A DNA stretch of 64,000 nucleotides from contig QGVH01000015.1 of the NCBI GenBank assembly GCA_003242735.1, forward strand, positions 1-64,000, read 5' to 3'. The notes beneath the pieces are model-generated. The model ran no database searches, was not told where the DNA came from, and was given only the letters and a program-made list of their open reading frames with translations. A program made the translations under genes and the position numbers. The stretch comes from a bacterium. GTDB taxonomy: Bacteria > Gemmatimonadota > Gemmatimonadetes > Longimicrobiales > RSA9. Of the stretch, positions 8,751-20,300 are shown one piece after another; the first letter of the stretch is position 1; each line of letters starts with the position of its first letter.

Positions 8751-8778
8751 GGCGAAGGAGTCAGTGAAGGAACACAGG

Positions 8779-10844
<2,066 letters not shown>

Positions 10845-10845
<1 letters not shown>

Positions 10846-11726
10846 TGCGGGCCGCGGTGCCACCCGCCGGGATGGCGTCGGTCTGGGAGACGGCGCGCGG
10901 GCCGGTGACGCTGGATCGCCCGCGCATCGTCGGAATCCTCAACGTCACGCCCGATTCCTTCTGGGATGGCGGCAGGTACGCGGCCCTGGATGCGGCGGTC
11001 GCATGCGCCGCCGCGCTGATCGAGCACGGCGCGGACATCATTGACGTCGGGGGCGAGTCCACGCGCCCGGGCGCGCGCTCGGTCCCGGTCGAGGAGGAGC
11101 GGGCGCGCGTCGTGCCGGTGGTCCGGGAGCTGCTGCGGCGCTGGCCCGACCTGATCGTCTCCGTGGACACCGTGAAGGCCGAAGTGGCGGGGGCCGCCCT
11201 CGCGGAGGGCGCGGCGGTGGTGAACGACGTGTCCGGCCTGCGCCTGGACCCCCGCCTGGGCGAGGTGGTCGCGGAAGCCGGCGCGGGCCTCGTGCTCATG
11301 CACTCGCGCGGCTCCGTCGAGGAGATGGCGAGCTACGACACCGCCCGCTACGGCCCGGACCCGGTGGGGGAGATCGCCTCCGAGCTGGCCGCCGCACTGG
11401 ACCGCGCGACCGCCGCCGGGATCCCGCGGTCCGCCATCGTCCTCGACCCGGGGCTCGGCTTCTCCAAGCGCACTGAGCACAGCGTGGCGGTCATCGCCCA
11501 CCTCGACCGGATCCTGACGCTGGGACGGCCCGTGCTGGTCGGGCCGTCCCGGAAGCGGTTCGTGGGCGAGCTGGCCGGCGGCCTCCCGCCGGCCGAACGA
11601 CTCGAGGGGACGCTCGCCGCCTGCGTCGTCGCGCTCCAGCGCGGGGCGCGCCTGTTCCGCGTGCACGACGTGCTCGCCGTCCGCCGTGCCCTGACCGTGG
11701 CCGAAGCCCTGCTCAGCGCACCGTGA
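10845..11726 (+). CDS. folP: Dihydropteroate synthase
   Basis: 293 residues from ATG 10845. Both family signatures are present: GILNVTPDSFWDGG near the N-terminus and DIIDVGGESTRPGA, followed by SVDTVKAEVA, VNDVSGL, LVLMHSRG and VGPSRKRFVGEL. It joins p-aminobenzoate to 6-hydroxymethyl-dihydropterin pyrophosphate in folate synthesis and is the sulfonamide target. It sits in a tight chain: its ATG overlaps the ftsH stop and its stop overlaps the GTG of the diadenylate cyclase gene. Confidence 0.95.
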
Positions 11727-12541
11727 GAGACCTGTTCCAGCGGTACTCCTTCCTGCTCCCCGGCCTGAAGGACCTGGCCCAGATCCTCATCGTCGCCGCC
11801 GGCTTCTACTACGTGCTGCGGCTGCTGGCCCGCACGCGGGCCATGCAGATGCTCTTCGGCCTCGTGGTGCTCGTCCTGATCTACTTCGCCGCGCGGCTGT
11901 TCGACCTGGGCCTCATCGAATACATCATGGAGATGCTGTTCCAGTACGGCGCCATCGCGGCGCTGATCGTCTTCCAGCCCGAGTTGCGGAGCGCGCTGGC
12001 GCGGCTGGGACAGAGCCGTATGTTGCGGCTTTTCAACAAGATGGAAGAAACGGCGGTGGTGGAGGAGCTGATCGAGGCGGTGGAGCGTCTGTCGCGGGCG
12101 AAGATCGGCGCCATCATCGCCGTGGAACGCGAGGTGGGGCTGGACGAGTATGCACAGACGGGGACGCGGATCCAGGCGGCGGTCTCGGCGGACATCCTGG
12201 TCAGCATCTTCGCTCCCTACGGCCCGCTGCACGACGGCGCGGTGCTGATCCGGCGGGACACGATCATCGCGGCCGGGGTGATCCTGCCGCTGACCCAGTT
12301 CCCGGTGGCGGACCGCAGCCTCGGCACGCGGCACCGGGCGGCGCTGGGGCTCTCCGAGGAGACGGACGCGCTGGTGATCGTGGTGAGCGAGGAGACGGCG
12401 CAGGTCTCGCTGGCGTACCGGGGCCGCCTGGAGCGCAACGTGACCTCGGAGCGGCTCTACGAGGCGCTGACGGGGCAGCCGCGGGTCCCGACGGCGGCGG
12501 GGCGGGGAGAGCGCGTTGACAGGTCTGGCCGGGGCGGGTAG
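11723..12541 (+). CDS. cdaA: Diadenylate cyclase (c-di-AMP synthase), CdaA type
   Basis: 272 residues from GTG 11723, overlapping the folP stop. Three hydrophobic helices lie in the first 80 residues, as in membrane-bound CdaA. The DAC domain follows with the catalytic DGA (Asp171) and RHR (203-205) motifs. It makes the second messenger c-di-AMP, which controls osmolyte and potassium balance and cell-wall homeostasis. The C-terminus is a non-conserved Gly/Arg tail. There is no cdaR next to it; instead folP precedes it, an arrangement also known from Bacteroidota. Confidence 0.94.
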   Translation: MRDLFQRYSFLLPGLKDLAQILIVAAGFYYVLRLLARTRAMQMLFGLVVLVLIYFAARLFDLGLIEYIMEMLFQYGAIAALIVFQPELRSALARLGQSRMLRLFNKMEETAVVEELIEAVERLSRAKIGAIIAVEREVGLDEYAQTGTRIQAAVSADILVSIFAPYGPLHDGAVLIRRDTIIAAGVILPLTQFPVADRSLGTRHRAALGLSEETDALVIVVSEETAQVSLAYRGRLERNVTSERLYEALTGQPRVPTAAGRGERVDRSGRGG

Positions 12542-12544
12542 ATT
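12516..12544 (+). promoter_or_regulatory. Predicted strong promoter for exbB-exbD-exbD-tonB
   Basis: Consensus -35 TTGACA (12516-12521), 17-base spacer, -10 TAGATT (12539-12544). It lies inside the last codons and just past the stop of cdaA. Transcription would start near 12551, giving a leader of about 55 bases before the TTG start of exbB. The promoter shows that the apparent longer N-terminus of exbB is untranslated. Confidence 0.75.
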
Positions 12545-12605
12545 GCCCCGAATAACACCAAAGGACCGTCCCGATTCGATTCGGACCCAGCCGCGAGGAG
12601 CACGC

Positions 12606-13304
12606 TTGGAAGGCACCATCGAATACGCGCTGCTTCAGATGTTCAAGGACGGGGGCGTGATGATGTACCCCCTCCTCCTGTGCTCGCTGGTCGGATTGGG
12701 CGTGATCATCGCCAAGTTCTACATGCTCCAGGTGGCGGATTCCCGCTCGAAGAACCTGCTGACGCGGGTCATGGAGCTCGTCCAGAAAGGCCAGCTCGAC
12801 GCCGCCATCGAGCTCTGCGAGCAGACGCCGGGCCCGGTCGCGGCGATCCTCCTGTCGGCCCTGCGTCGGATCCGCGAGGGCCGGATCGAGGAAGTGGAGT
12901 TCGAGAAGGCGGTCAAGACGACGGGCGTCATCGAGCTCGGATTCCTGGAGCGCGGGTTGGTGGTGCTCGCGACGGTCGCCAACGTGGCGCCGCTGATGGG
13001 CTTCCTCGGCACGGTGGCGGGGATGATCTCCGCCTTCGGCGCGATCGCGGTGGCGGGGCAGGTGGAGGCGGCGCTGGTCGCGGGCGGGATCAAGGTGGCG
13101 CTGATCACGACGGCGGCGGGGCTGGTCATCGCCATTCCGGTGAACATCGCCTACAATTACTTCGTGACGAAGATCGACAAGCTCATCCTGGAGATGGAGC
13201 AGGGCACCGCGGCGGTCCTGAACTACGTGTGGGAGTTGCTGAAGGTCGGCGGGCTGCAGCCGGCGAGCCAGGGAGCGAACCCGGGTCACATTGGAGCGAG
13301 GTGA
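12606..13304 (+). CDS. exbB: ExbB/TolQ-family proton channel subunit
   Basis: 232 residues from a TTG at 12606 with GAGGAG six to seven bases upstream; the frame is open further back but that part overlaps the promoter. An N-terminal membrane helix (MMYPLLLCSLVGLGVIIAKFY), a cytosolic helical domain, then two long membrane helices (VANVAPLMGFLGTVAGMISAF and ITTAAGLVIAIPVNIAYNYF) form the MotA/TolQ/ExbB domain. With the ExbD pair and TonB it converts proton flow into force for outer-membrane receptors. ExbB versus TolQ is decided by the neighbouring TonB. Confidence 0.92.
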   Translation: MEGTIEYALLQMFKDGGVMMYPLLLCSLVGLGVIIAKFYMLQVADSRSKNLLTRVMELVQKGQLDAAIELCEQTPGPVAAILLSALRRIREGRIEEVEFEKAVKTTGVIELGFLERGLVVLATVANVAPLMGFLGTVAGMISAFGAIAVAGQVEAALVAGGIKVALITTAAGLVIAIPVNIAYNYFVTKIDKLILEMEQGTAAVLNYVWELLKVGGLQPASQGANPGHIGAR

Positions 13305-13310
13305 GCCATC

Positions 13311-13730
13311 ATGGCGATCATGAAGAAGAAGAAGCGGGTCAGCGGTGAGATCCCCACCTCGTCCATGGCGGACATCGCCTTCCTCCTGCTGATCTTCTTC
13401 CTGGTGACCACGGTGTTCGACGAGGAGAAGGGCCTTTCCATCGTGCTCCCGGAGCCGCAGCAGGAACTCGAGGTCTCGCAGAAGAACGTCCTCCACCTCA
13501 TGGTGCGGGCGGACGGCATCGTGGAGGTGAAGCGGGGCGAGAGCCCGTCGATCCAGCCGGTGCGGCCGTCGGAGATCGAGACGATCTGGCGGGTGGAGGT
13601 TGCCCAGAACCCGAACCTGATCGCCGCGGTGAAGACGTACCCGGACGCGCCGTACCGGAACATGATCGCGGTGCTGGACCAGCTCCAGAAGGCTGGCGCG
13701 GAGCGGATCTCCCTGCAGATGATGGAGTGA
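13311..13730 (+). CDS. exbD: ExbD/TolR-family protein, first copy
   Basis: 139 residues. A short basic cytosolic end (KKKKR) precedes one membrane helix containing the essential acidic residue (Asp21 in MADIAFLLLIFFLV), followed by a periplasmic ExbD domain. The pattern is that of the proton-carrying subunit that plugs the ExbB pentamer. It starts six bases after exbB. A second exbD follows at once; the two share the P-[ST]-S-[SM]-ADxAFLLLIFF signature but differ in the periplasmic part, so they probably form a heterodimer or serve different partners. Confidence 0.92.
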   Translation: MAIMKKKKRVSGEIPTSSMADIAFLLLIFFLVTTVFDEEKGLSIVLPEPQQELEVSQKNVLHLMVRADGIVEVKRGESPSIQPVRPSEIETIWRVEVAQNPNLIAAVKTYPDAPYRNMIAVLDQLQKAGAERISLQMME

Positions 13731-13737
13731 GGGAGCG

Positions 13738-14181
13738 ATGATCCAGGGCGGACTCAAGAGGAAGTCGAAGGCGAACAGCGAGATCCCGTCGTCCTCGCTG
13801 GCGGACATGGCGTTCCTCCTGCTGATCTTCTTCATGGTCAGCACGACGTTCCCCAAGGAGAAGCCGCGCCGGCTGCCGTTCCCCGAGGCGGAGGCGACGA
13901 AGAAGGTGGACGAGCCGCGCAAGAACATTCTGCACGTGTGGCTGGAGAAGGACGGCTCCGTCTACATCAACGACGTGCTGGTCCCGATGAACGAGGTCTC
14001 GAACGTCGTCGCGCCGCAGTACGAGGCGACGGACCGGAAGCTGGTGGTCTCGCTCCGCGCCGATCGGGACGTGCCGTACCACTACGTGGACGCAGTGACG
14101 AAGGAGCTCCAGGAGGCGTACGCGCTCCGGGTGACCTTCCACACCAATCTCGAGCAGCGCGTGACTCGGGAAAGGAGGTAG
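13738..14181 (+). CDS. exbD: ExbD/TolR-family protein, second copy
   Basis: 147 residues, with the conserved Asp23 in LADMAFLLLIFFMVS. The periplasmic domain is longer than in the first copy and includes KNILHVWLEKDGSVYINDV and a terminal helix (AVTKELQEAYALRVTF). It is seven bases from the preceding gene with GAGGGAG as ribosome-binding site. Paired exbD genes are common in outer-membrane phyla with several TonB-dependent receptor systems. Confidence 0.92.
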   Translation: MIQGGLKRKSKANSEIPSSSLADMAFLLLIFFMVSTTFPKEKPRRLPFPEAEATKKVDEPRKNILHVWLEKDGSVYINDVLVPMNEVSNVVAPQYEATDRKLVVSLRADRDVPYHYVDAVTKELQEAYALRVTFHTNLEQRVTRERR

Positions 14182-14184
14182 GCC

Positions 14185-14877
14185 ATGAACGTGGTCGTGA
14201 TGGCGGATTCCTCCGGGGCCCAGGCCGAGGTCCTGACGGCGAACGATCGGCTGAAGCGCCGCTCCGGCGATCTGTTCTGGTGGTCGCTCATTCTGGCCGT
14301 CGTGGTCCACTGGGCGCTCTTCATGTTCTTCCCGACGTTGAGCGCGCAGGACATGTCGTTCACGACTCCGGAGTTCACCGCGTACGAGATCCCGCCCGAG
14401 GTGGAGATCCCGCCGCCGCCGCAGCAGATCGCGCGGCCGGCGCGGCCGGTGATCGCGGATGCGTCGATCGACGAGGACGTGACGATCGCGCCGACGACGT
14501 TCGAGGACAACCCGATCGAGAACCTGCCTCCGCCCCCGACGACGACGGCACCGGATGACATCTCGGTGGCGCCGGTGCCCACGCCGTTCACGGTGGCGCC
14601 GGAGCTGAAGAACCGAGCCGAGGTGCAGCGCGCGCTCGAGCGGTACTACCCGCCGCTGCTGCGGGATGCGGGGATCGGCGGCACGGTCCTGGTGTGGTTC
14701 TTCATTGACGAGACGGGGAAGGTCCGCAACAGTCTGATCAAGGAGTCGAGCGGCCACAAGGCGCTGGATGAGGCGGCGCTGAAGGTGGCGGAGATCATGC
14801 AGTTCACGCCGGCGCTGAACCGGGACAAGAAGGTGCCGGTGTGGGTTGCGCTGCCGATCGACTTCCGGACGAAGTGA
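14185..14877 (+). CDS. tonB: TonB energy-transducing protein
   Basis: 230 residues. The start is preceded by a near-perfect ribosome-binding site (GAAAGGAGGTAGGCC). One membrane helix (about 32-52, LFWWSLILAVVVHWALFMFF), a Pro-rich periplasmic spacer (about 70-130, with PPEVEIPPPP and PPPPTTT) and a C-terminal TonB domain (about 145-230; YYPPLLRDAGIGGTVLVWFFID, KALDEAALKVAEIMQFTPA) match the family. It spans the periplasm to energise outer-membrane receptors using ExbB/ExbD. No receptor gene is in the window. Two hairpins end the operon. Confidence 0.94.
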   Translation: MNVVVMADSSGAQAEVLTANDRLKRRSGDLFWWSLILAVVVHWALFMFFPTLSAQDMSFTTPEFTAYEIPPEVEIPPPPQQIARPARPVIADASIDEDVTIAPTTFEDNPIENLPPPPTTTAPDDISVAPVPTPFTVAPELKNRAEVQRALERYYPPLLRDAGIGGTVLVWFFIDETGKVRNSLIKESSGHKALDEAALKVAEIMQFTPALNRDKKVPVWVALPIDFRTK

Positions 14878-14882
14878 GGGGT

Positions 14883-14911
14883 GCAGGGCGCAGCGGGGGG
14901 CTGCGCCCTGC
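14883..14911 (+). terminator. First of two tandem hairpins after tonB
   Basis: A perfect 11-bp stem (GCAGGGCGCAG / CTGCGCCCTGC) with a 7-base G-rich loop, six bases after the tonB stop. Confidence 0.55.
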
Positions 14912-14923
14912 GAGCGTGAGTGG

Positions 14924-14954
14924 AAGGGACCGGCCCTGCGGGGGCCGGTCCCTT
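14924..14954 (+). terminator. Second tandem hairpin after tonB
   Basis: A perfect 13-bp stem (AAGGGACCGGCCC / GGGCCGGTCCCTT) with a 5-base loop. It ends five bases before the -35 of the yggS promoter, so the pair probably insulates the exbB-tonB operon from yggS. Confidence 0.65.
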
Positions 14955-14958
14955 CGCG

Positions 14959-14987
14959 TTGATCTTTGGTCTGTGGAGAAGTAAGAT
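14959..14987 (+). promoter_or_regulatory. Predicted promoter for yggS, very close to the start codon
   Basis: TTGATC (14959-14964), 17-base spacer, TAAGAT (14982-14987). The ATG is at 14996, so transcription would begin at or within a couple of bases of the start codon. The mRNA would be leaderless or nearly so, although GGCGGAG directly precedes the ATG in DNA. Confidence 0.5.
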
Positions 14988-14995
14988 AGGCGGAG

Positions 14996-15691
14996 ATGTA
15001 CCGAGCGCGGCTGGCGGAGACGCTGCCCGCGGTGCGGGAGCGACTGGCGCGTGCGTTGGAGCGTGCGGGCCGGCGGGACGAAGTGGTGATCGTCGCGGTG
15101 ACCAAGGGGCACGGCCCGGAGGCGCTGGAGGCGTTGCTGGATGCGGGGCTGGCCCGGTTCGGGGAGAACCGGGTCCAGGAGCTGGAGGCGAAGGTGGCGG
15201 CGGTAGGGCGGGAGCGTGCCGAATGGCACCTGATCGGCCACCTCCAGCGGAACAAGGTGCGGCGGGCGCTCCCGCTGTTCGATCTCATTCACAGCATCGA
15301 CTCGCTGCGGCTGGCGCAGGAGTTGTCGAAGGAGGCGGGGAGGGCGGGGCGTACGGTGACCGGGCTGGTCCAGGTCAACACGTCCGGGGAGCCGACGAAG
15401 GGCGGGCTGCGCGCAGAGGAGGCGGTAGAGGGGGTGGGGCGGATCGTGGAGCTGCCCGGGTTGCGCATCCAGGGGCTCATGACGATGGCGCCGTTCACCG
15501 ACGACGAGCGGGTGATCCGTCGGACGTTCGCTGCGGCGCGTGAGCTGTTCGAGGCGTGCGCGAAGCAGGTCCCGGCGTTCGAGGCGCGACACCTCTCGAT
15601 GGGGATGTCCAACGACTTTGAGGTGGCGGTGGAGGAAGGAAGCACGATGGTGCGCCTGGGCACCGTTCTCCTGGGGGAGCGTAGGCAATGA
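14996..15691 (+). CDS. Pyridoxal phosphate homeostasis protein (YggS/PLPHP family)
   Basis: 231 residues, the family's usual length. Key stretches are VIVAVTKGHGPE (the lysine that holds PLP), FGENRVQEL, EWHLIGHLQRNKVR, HSIDSLRLAQEL, LVQVNTSGEPTKGG, LMTMAPF and HLSMGMSNDFEVAVEEG. It binds PLP without known enzymatic activity and keeps B6 vitamers and linked amino-acid pools in balance. The stop overlaps the divIVA start (ATGA), and the yggS-divIVA linkage is common near division genes. Confidence 0.95.
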   Translation: MYRARLAETLPAVRERLARALERAGRRDEVVIVAVTKGHGPEALEALLDAGLARFGENRVQELEAKVAAVGRERAEWHLIGHLQRNKVRRALPLFDLIHSIDSLRLAQELSKEAGRAGRTVTGLVQVNTSGEPTKGGLRAEEAVEGVGRIVELPGLRIQGLMTMAPFTDDERVIRRTFAAARELFEACAKQVPAFEARHLSMGMSNDFEVAVEEGSTMVRLGTVLLGERRQ

Positions 15692-16515
15692 TCGACCTGA
15701 CGCCACTCGAGGTCCGCAAGAAGAAGGAAGACTTCCGGCGGGCACTCCGCGGCTACGAGCCGGTGGACGTGGACACGTTCCTGGATCTGGTCGCGGACCG
15801 GATGGAGCAGCTCGTCCGCGAGAACCTCGCGCTGAGCGAGAAGGCGGGGCGGCTGGAGGAGGAGATCGCGGCGTACCGGGAGCGCGAGCGGGCGTTGACG
15901 GACGCGCTGGTGAGCGCGCAGGAGATGCGGGAGGAGCTGCGCCGGCAGGCGGCGCGGGATGCGGAGGAGCTGCGGCGGGCGGCGGAGGCGGAGGCGGAGC
16001 GCCTGCGGGACGGGGTGAGACAGGCGCTGCAGCGGGAAGAGACGGCGTTGCGGGAGCTCCGGGCGCGGCGCGCACGGCTCGTGCAGGAGTACCGTGCCAT
16101 GCTGGAGCGGGAGCTGAACGAGCTGAGCGTGCTGCTGCAGACGCTGGAGATCGCGGAGGAGAAGGACGAGCTGTCGCTCGGGACGGAGGGCTTCGCCGCG
16201 CCGTCGCTGTCGGTCGAGGGAGGGCCGGTGGCGGCGGCCGGGCCGGCGGCCCCGGCGACGGGCATCGGGTCCCCGTCGCCGTTCCCCGCCGTGAGCCCGA
16301 TGACGCCGGCCGTGGAGGGGGCCGTGGCGGCGGAGAGTGATGCGGGCTCCCTCGGGGCGGACCTGGAGCTGGAACCCCTGGCTGGGTCGGAGCAGGAACG
16401 GTCCGCGGCGAAGCCGGACGAGGGCAAGCCGGGCGGTTCGGCGGCGAAGGCACAGGACGAGCAGTTCCCCGAGAGCCTGGACTGGCTCTCGTCGTTGTTG
16501 CGCGAGGATCCGTGA
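15688..16515 (+). CDS. divIVA: DivIVA-family cell-pole/septum protein
   Basis: 275 residues. The N-terminal 30 residues (LTPLEVRKKKEDFRRALRGY then DVDTFLD) are the conserved membrane-curvature-sensing DivIVA head. A long coiled coil follows (about 35-165, Glu/Arg/Ala heptads), then a disordered Ala/Gly/Pro linker and an acidic C-terminus. DivIVA oligomers mark division sites or poles and recruit wall-synthesis factors. A predicted polarity GTPase is encoded about 16 kb downstream. Start overlaps yggS; stop overlaps the next gene (TGATG). Confidence 0.9.
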   Translation: MIDLTPLEVRKKKEDFRRALRGYEPVDVDTFLDLVADRMEQLVRENLALSEKAGRLEEEIAAYRERERALTDALVSAQEMREELRRQAARDAEELRRAAEAEAERLRDGVRQALQREETALRELRARRARLVQEYRAMLERELNELSVLLQTLEIAEEKDELSLGTEGFAAPSLSVEGGPVAAAGPAAPATGIGSPSPFPAVSPMTPAVEGAVAAESDAGSLGADLELEPLAGSEQERSAAKPDEGKPGGSAAKAQDEQFPESLDWLSSLLREDP

Positions 16516-17366
16516 TGGCGTCGTCGGCGGACGCGCTCCGTCGGGAGCTGCGGGAGGCCGTCGCGGCGGTGCGGGAGCGGACGGCGTTCGAGCCGGAGAT
16601 CGGCATCATCCTTGGATCCGGTCTCGGCGCGCTGGCCGACGAGATCGAGCTCGAGGCGGCGATCCCCTACGAAGAGCTGCCGCACTTCCCGCTCTCCACG
16701 GTGGAGACCCACACGGGCCGGCTGCTGCTCGGGCGCCTGGAAGGGCGGCGGGTGGCCGTGCTCCAGGGCCGGTTCCACCGGTACGAGGGGTACTCGCTCC
16801 AGCAGGTGACGTTCCCCGTCCGCGTCCTGTACCTCCTCGGCGCACGCATCCTGGTGGTCTCGGCGGCGTGCGGCGGGATGAACCCGCTTTGGGAGCCCGG
16901 CGACCTGGTGCTGCTGGACGACCATATCAACCTCCTCGGTGACAACCCGCTCATTGGCCCGAACCTGGACGAGCTGGGGCCACGGTTCCCGGACATGTCG
17001 GAGCCCTACGACCGGGACCTGCAACGGCTCGCGCAGGAGGTTGCGCTCGAGTTGCGCATTCCGCTCCGACGGGGCGTGTACGTGGCGGTGCCGGGACCCA
17101 ACCTCGAGACGCGCGCGGAGTACCGGATGCTGCGGGGCATGGGGGCGGATGTCGTGGGCATGAGTACGGTGCCGGAGGTGATCGTGGCCCGGCACATGGG
17201 GATGCGGGTCCTGGGGTGTGCGATCATCACCGATTCCTGCCTGCCGGATGCGCTGGAGCCGACCGCGTTCGAGCGCATCGTCGAGATCGCGATGGCCGCG
17301 GAGCCGAAGCTCACGGCGTTGATCCGGGGCGTGCTCGCGCGGCTGGGTCCCGCAGGGGCCGTGTAG
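16515..17366 (+). CDS. punA: Purine nucleoside phosphorylase, trimeric family
   Basis: 283 residues. Family signatures include GIILGSGLG (phosphate loop), ETHTGRLLLG, LQGRFHRYEGY, the Glu in PGPNLETRAEYRML and VGMSTVPE. It cleaves purine (deoxy)nucleosides with phosphate to base plus (deoxy)ribose-1-phosphate. The purine-contacting position, Asn in human PNP (Asn243) and most relatives, is here Asp240 (IITDSCLPD), which may change base preference. AACGGMNP replaces the more usual NAAGG. The ATG overlaps the divIVA stop. Confidence 0.93.
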   Translation: MASSADALRRELREAVAAVRERTAFEPEIGIILGSGLGALADEIELEAAIPYEELPHFPLSTVETHTGRLLLGRLEGRRVAVLQGRFHRYEGYSLQQVTFPVRVLYLLGARILVVSAACGGMNPLWEPGDLVLLDDHINLLGDNPLIGPNLDELGPRFPDMSEPYDRDLQRLAQEVALELRIPLRRGVYVAVPGPNLETRAEYRMLRGMGADVVGMSTVPEVIVARHMGMRVLGCAIITDSCLPDALEPTAFERIVEIAMAAEPKLTALIRGVLARLGPAGAV

Positions 17367-17374
17367 GGGCGAGG

Positions 17375-20300
17375 ATGGCTCGCCGGGACCACGGCCCCAC
17401 GGCCTACCCGGAGTTCCCCAGGCGAGCGACGGAGCTGGAGCTGGAGATCCTCCAGCAGTGGCGGGACGAGGACCTCTTCCGCCGCACGCTCGAGGCGACG
17501 GAAGGGCGGGAGGAGTTCGTCTTCTACGAAGGGCCGCCCACCGCCAACGGGCGGCCCGGTCTGCATCATGTGCTGAGCCGCAGCATCAAGGACCTGTTTT
17601 GCCGGTACCAGACGATGCGCGGCAAGCACGTGACGCGCATCGCGGGCTGGGACACGCACGGCTTGCCGGTCGAGATCGAAGCGGAGAAGGCGCTGGGGAT
17701 CAGCGGTAAACGGGAGATCGAGGCGGTCGGCGTCGCGCGCTTCAACGAGGTGTGCCGGGAGAGCGTGTTCGTCTACAAGGAGGAGTGGGAGCGGCTCTCC
17801 GAGCGCATGGGCTACTGGCTCGACTATTCGAGGCCGTACATCACGTTCAGCGCCGACTACATCGAGAGCGTCTGGTGGATCCTGGGGCAACTGCACGAGC
17901 GGGGACTGATCTACCGGGGCTACAAGAGCGTGCCGTACTGCCCGCGGTGCGGCACGGCGCTCAGCTCCCACGAAGTGGCGCTCGGTTACGAGGAGGTGCT
18001 GGACCCGTCCCTCTACTTCCTGGCGCCGGTGACCGGCCCGCGCGGGGAAAGTGATCCGGAAGGACGCGCATTTCTGGTCTGGACGACGACGCCCTGGACG
18101 CTGCCGGCGAACACGGCGCTCGCGGTGCATCCGGCGCTGGAGTACCTCGAGGTGGAGCACGACGGCCGCGGGCTGATCCTCGCGGCTTCGCGGGCCGAGG
18201 AGGTCCTGGGTTCCGGACTGCGCGTGCGGCGGCGCTACATGGGCCGTGAGTTGATCGGGCTGCGCTACGAGCGGCCGTTCGATCTGGATCCGAGCCAGCC
18301 GGCAGCGGCCACGCCCGTGACGTGGACGGTGGTGGGCGAGGAGTTCGTGAGCGCGGAGGAGGGGACCGGCGTGGTGCACCTCGCGCCGGCGTTCGGCGCG
18401 GACGACTTCGAGGCGGGTGTGCGACACGGGCTGCCGTTGTTCCAGCCCGTGGACGACGCTGCCCGCTTCAAGCCCGGACTCGGGTTCGTCGAGGGGCTGT
18501 TCGTCAAGGCCGCGGACGATCTGCTGGTGAAGGACCTCGAAGCCCGCGGTCTGGTCTTTCGCTCCACGCTGGAGCCGCACGCGTACCCGCACTGCTGGCG
18601 CTGCTCGAGTCCGTTGATCTACATGGCGCGGGACTCGTGGTACATCCGCACGACGGCGGTCCGTGCCGCGATGATCGCGAACAACCGTGCGGTGCGCTGG
18701 CACCCGCCGGAGGTCGGGGCGGGGCGTTTCGGGGAGTGGCTGGCGAGCAATGTGGATTGGGCGCTGTCCCGGGCGCGCTACTGGGGCACTCCGCTGCCGA
18801 TCTGGGTCTGCGAGCGAGACCCGGAACACTGGGAGGTGATCGGCTCCTATGCCGAGCTGCGGCAGCGGGCCGGGCGGCTGCCGGTGCCGGAGGGTGGCGG
18901 GCTGGATCCGCACAGGCCGTGGATCGACGAGCTGCACTGGCCGTGCGAGCGGTGTGGCGGCGAAATGCGCCGCACGCCCGACGTGATGGACGTGTGGTTC
19001 GACTCCGGGGCGATGCCGTACGCGCAATGGCACTACCCGTTCGAGAACCGGGCGGAGTGGCGGCGGCATTTCCCGGCAGATTTCATCTGCGAGGGCGTGG
19101 ACCAGACGCGTGGCTGGTTCTACTCGCTGATGGCGATCTCGACGATGCTGGGGCACGGGCCGCCGTACCGCAACGTGGTGGTGAACGATCTGCTGCTGGA
19201 CGCGGAAGGGCAGAAGATGTCCAAGTCCCGCGGCAACGTGGTGGACCCGTGGGAAGCCATCGGCGAGTTCGGCGTCGATGCGATCCGGTGGTACTTCGCG
19301 ACGGTCAGTCAGCCGTGGGTGCCCAAGCGCTTCGACCCGCGCGCGCTCCGCGACTCCTCACGCCGGATGTTCGACACGCTGGCGAACACGTACCGCTTCT
19401 TTTCGCTGTATGCGAACGCCGAGGGCTGGGCGCCGTCGGCAGCCGATCCCGAGCCGGCGGAGCGGCCGGTGCTGGACCGGTGGATCCTGTCCCGGCTCAC
19501 CGGCCTGGTGGCGTCCGTGCGCGCGGAGCTGGACGCGTACGAGCTGACGCGCGCTGCGCGGGCGATCGGCGACTTCGTCGTGGACGACCTGTCGAACTGG
19601 TACGTGCGGCGGAGCCGCGACCGGTTCTACCGGAGTGGAGACGCGCCGGACACGCGAGCGGCGTTCCGGACGCTCTACGACACGCTGGTGGCGGTGGTCG
19701 GGTTGCTGGCGCCCTACACCCCGTTCCATGCGGACTGGCTGCACCGCGCCCTGCGGGGCGGCGCGTCGGTCCACCTTGCGCCGTTCCCGGAACCCGATGC
19801 TTCGCTGCGCGACGGAGGACTGGAAGCGCGGATGGAGGCGGTCCGGGTGCTGGCGCGGCTGGGGAGAGCGGCGCGGGAGCGGGTCCGGATCCGGGTGCGG
19901 CAGCCGCTCCGGGTCGCGTACGCCGTGCTCCCCGGGGGCGGCGGCCTCGAGGCGGAACTCGTCGAGGTGCTCGAGCAGGAGTTGAACCTCAAGGAGGTTC
20001 GATTCCTGCAGCGGGCCGAGGAGGTGATGGAGCTCCGGGCGGTGCCGGACTACCGTGTTCTGGGCAAGAGGTTCGGTCCGCGGACGGCGCAGGCGGCGGA
20101 GGCGATCCGGGCGCTCCCGCCGGAGCGGCTGTGGGCGTGGAAGCGCGGCGCCGAGTTGGGGATCGTGGTGGACGGGGAAGGCCATGCGTTGACGGGCGAA
20201 GAGTTCGAGATCACGCAGGCGGCGCGAGGCGACCTCGTCCTGGAGAGCGATGCCGGCTACGCGCTCGCGTTGGATCCGACGCTGGACCCCTCCCTGAAGA

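Noticed and set aside
12516..12605. Longer N-terminus for exbB
   Set aside because: The segment begins at the TTG of the -35 box of a consensus promoter; translation from 12606 gives the normal ExbB start.
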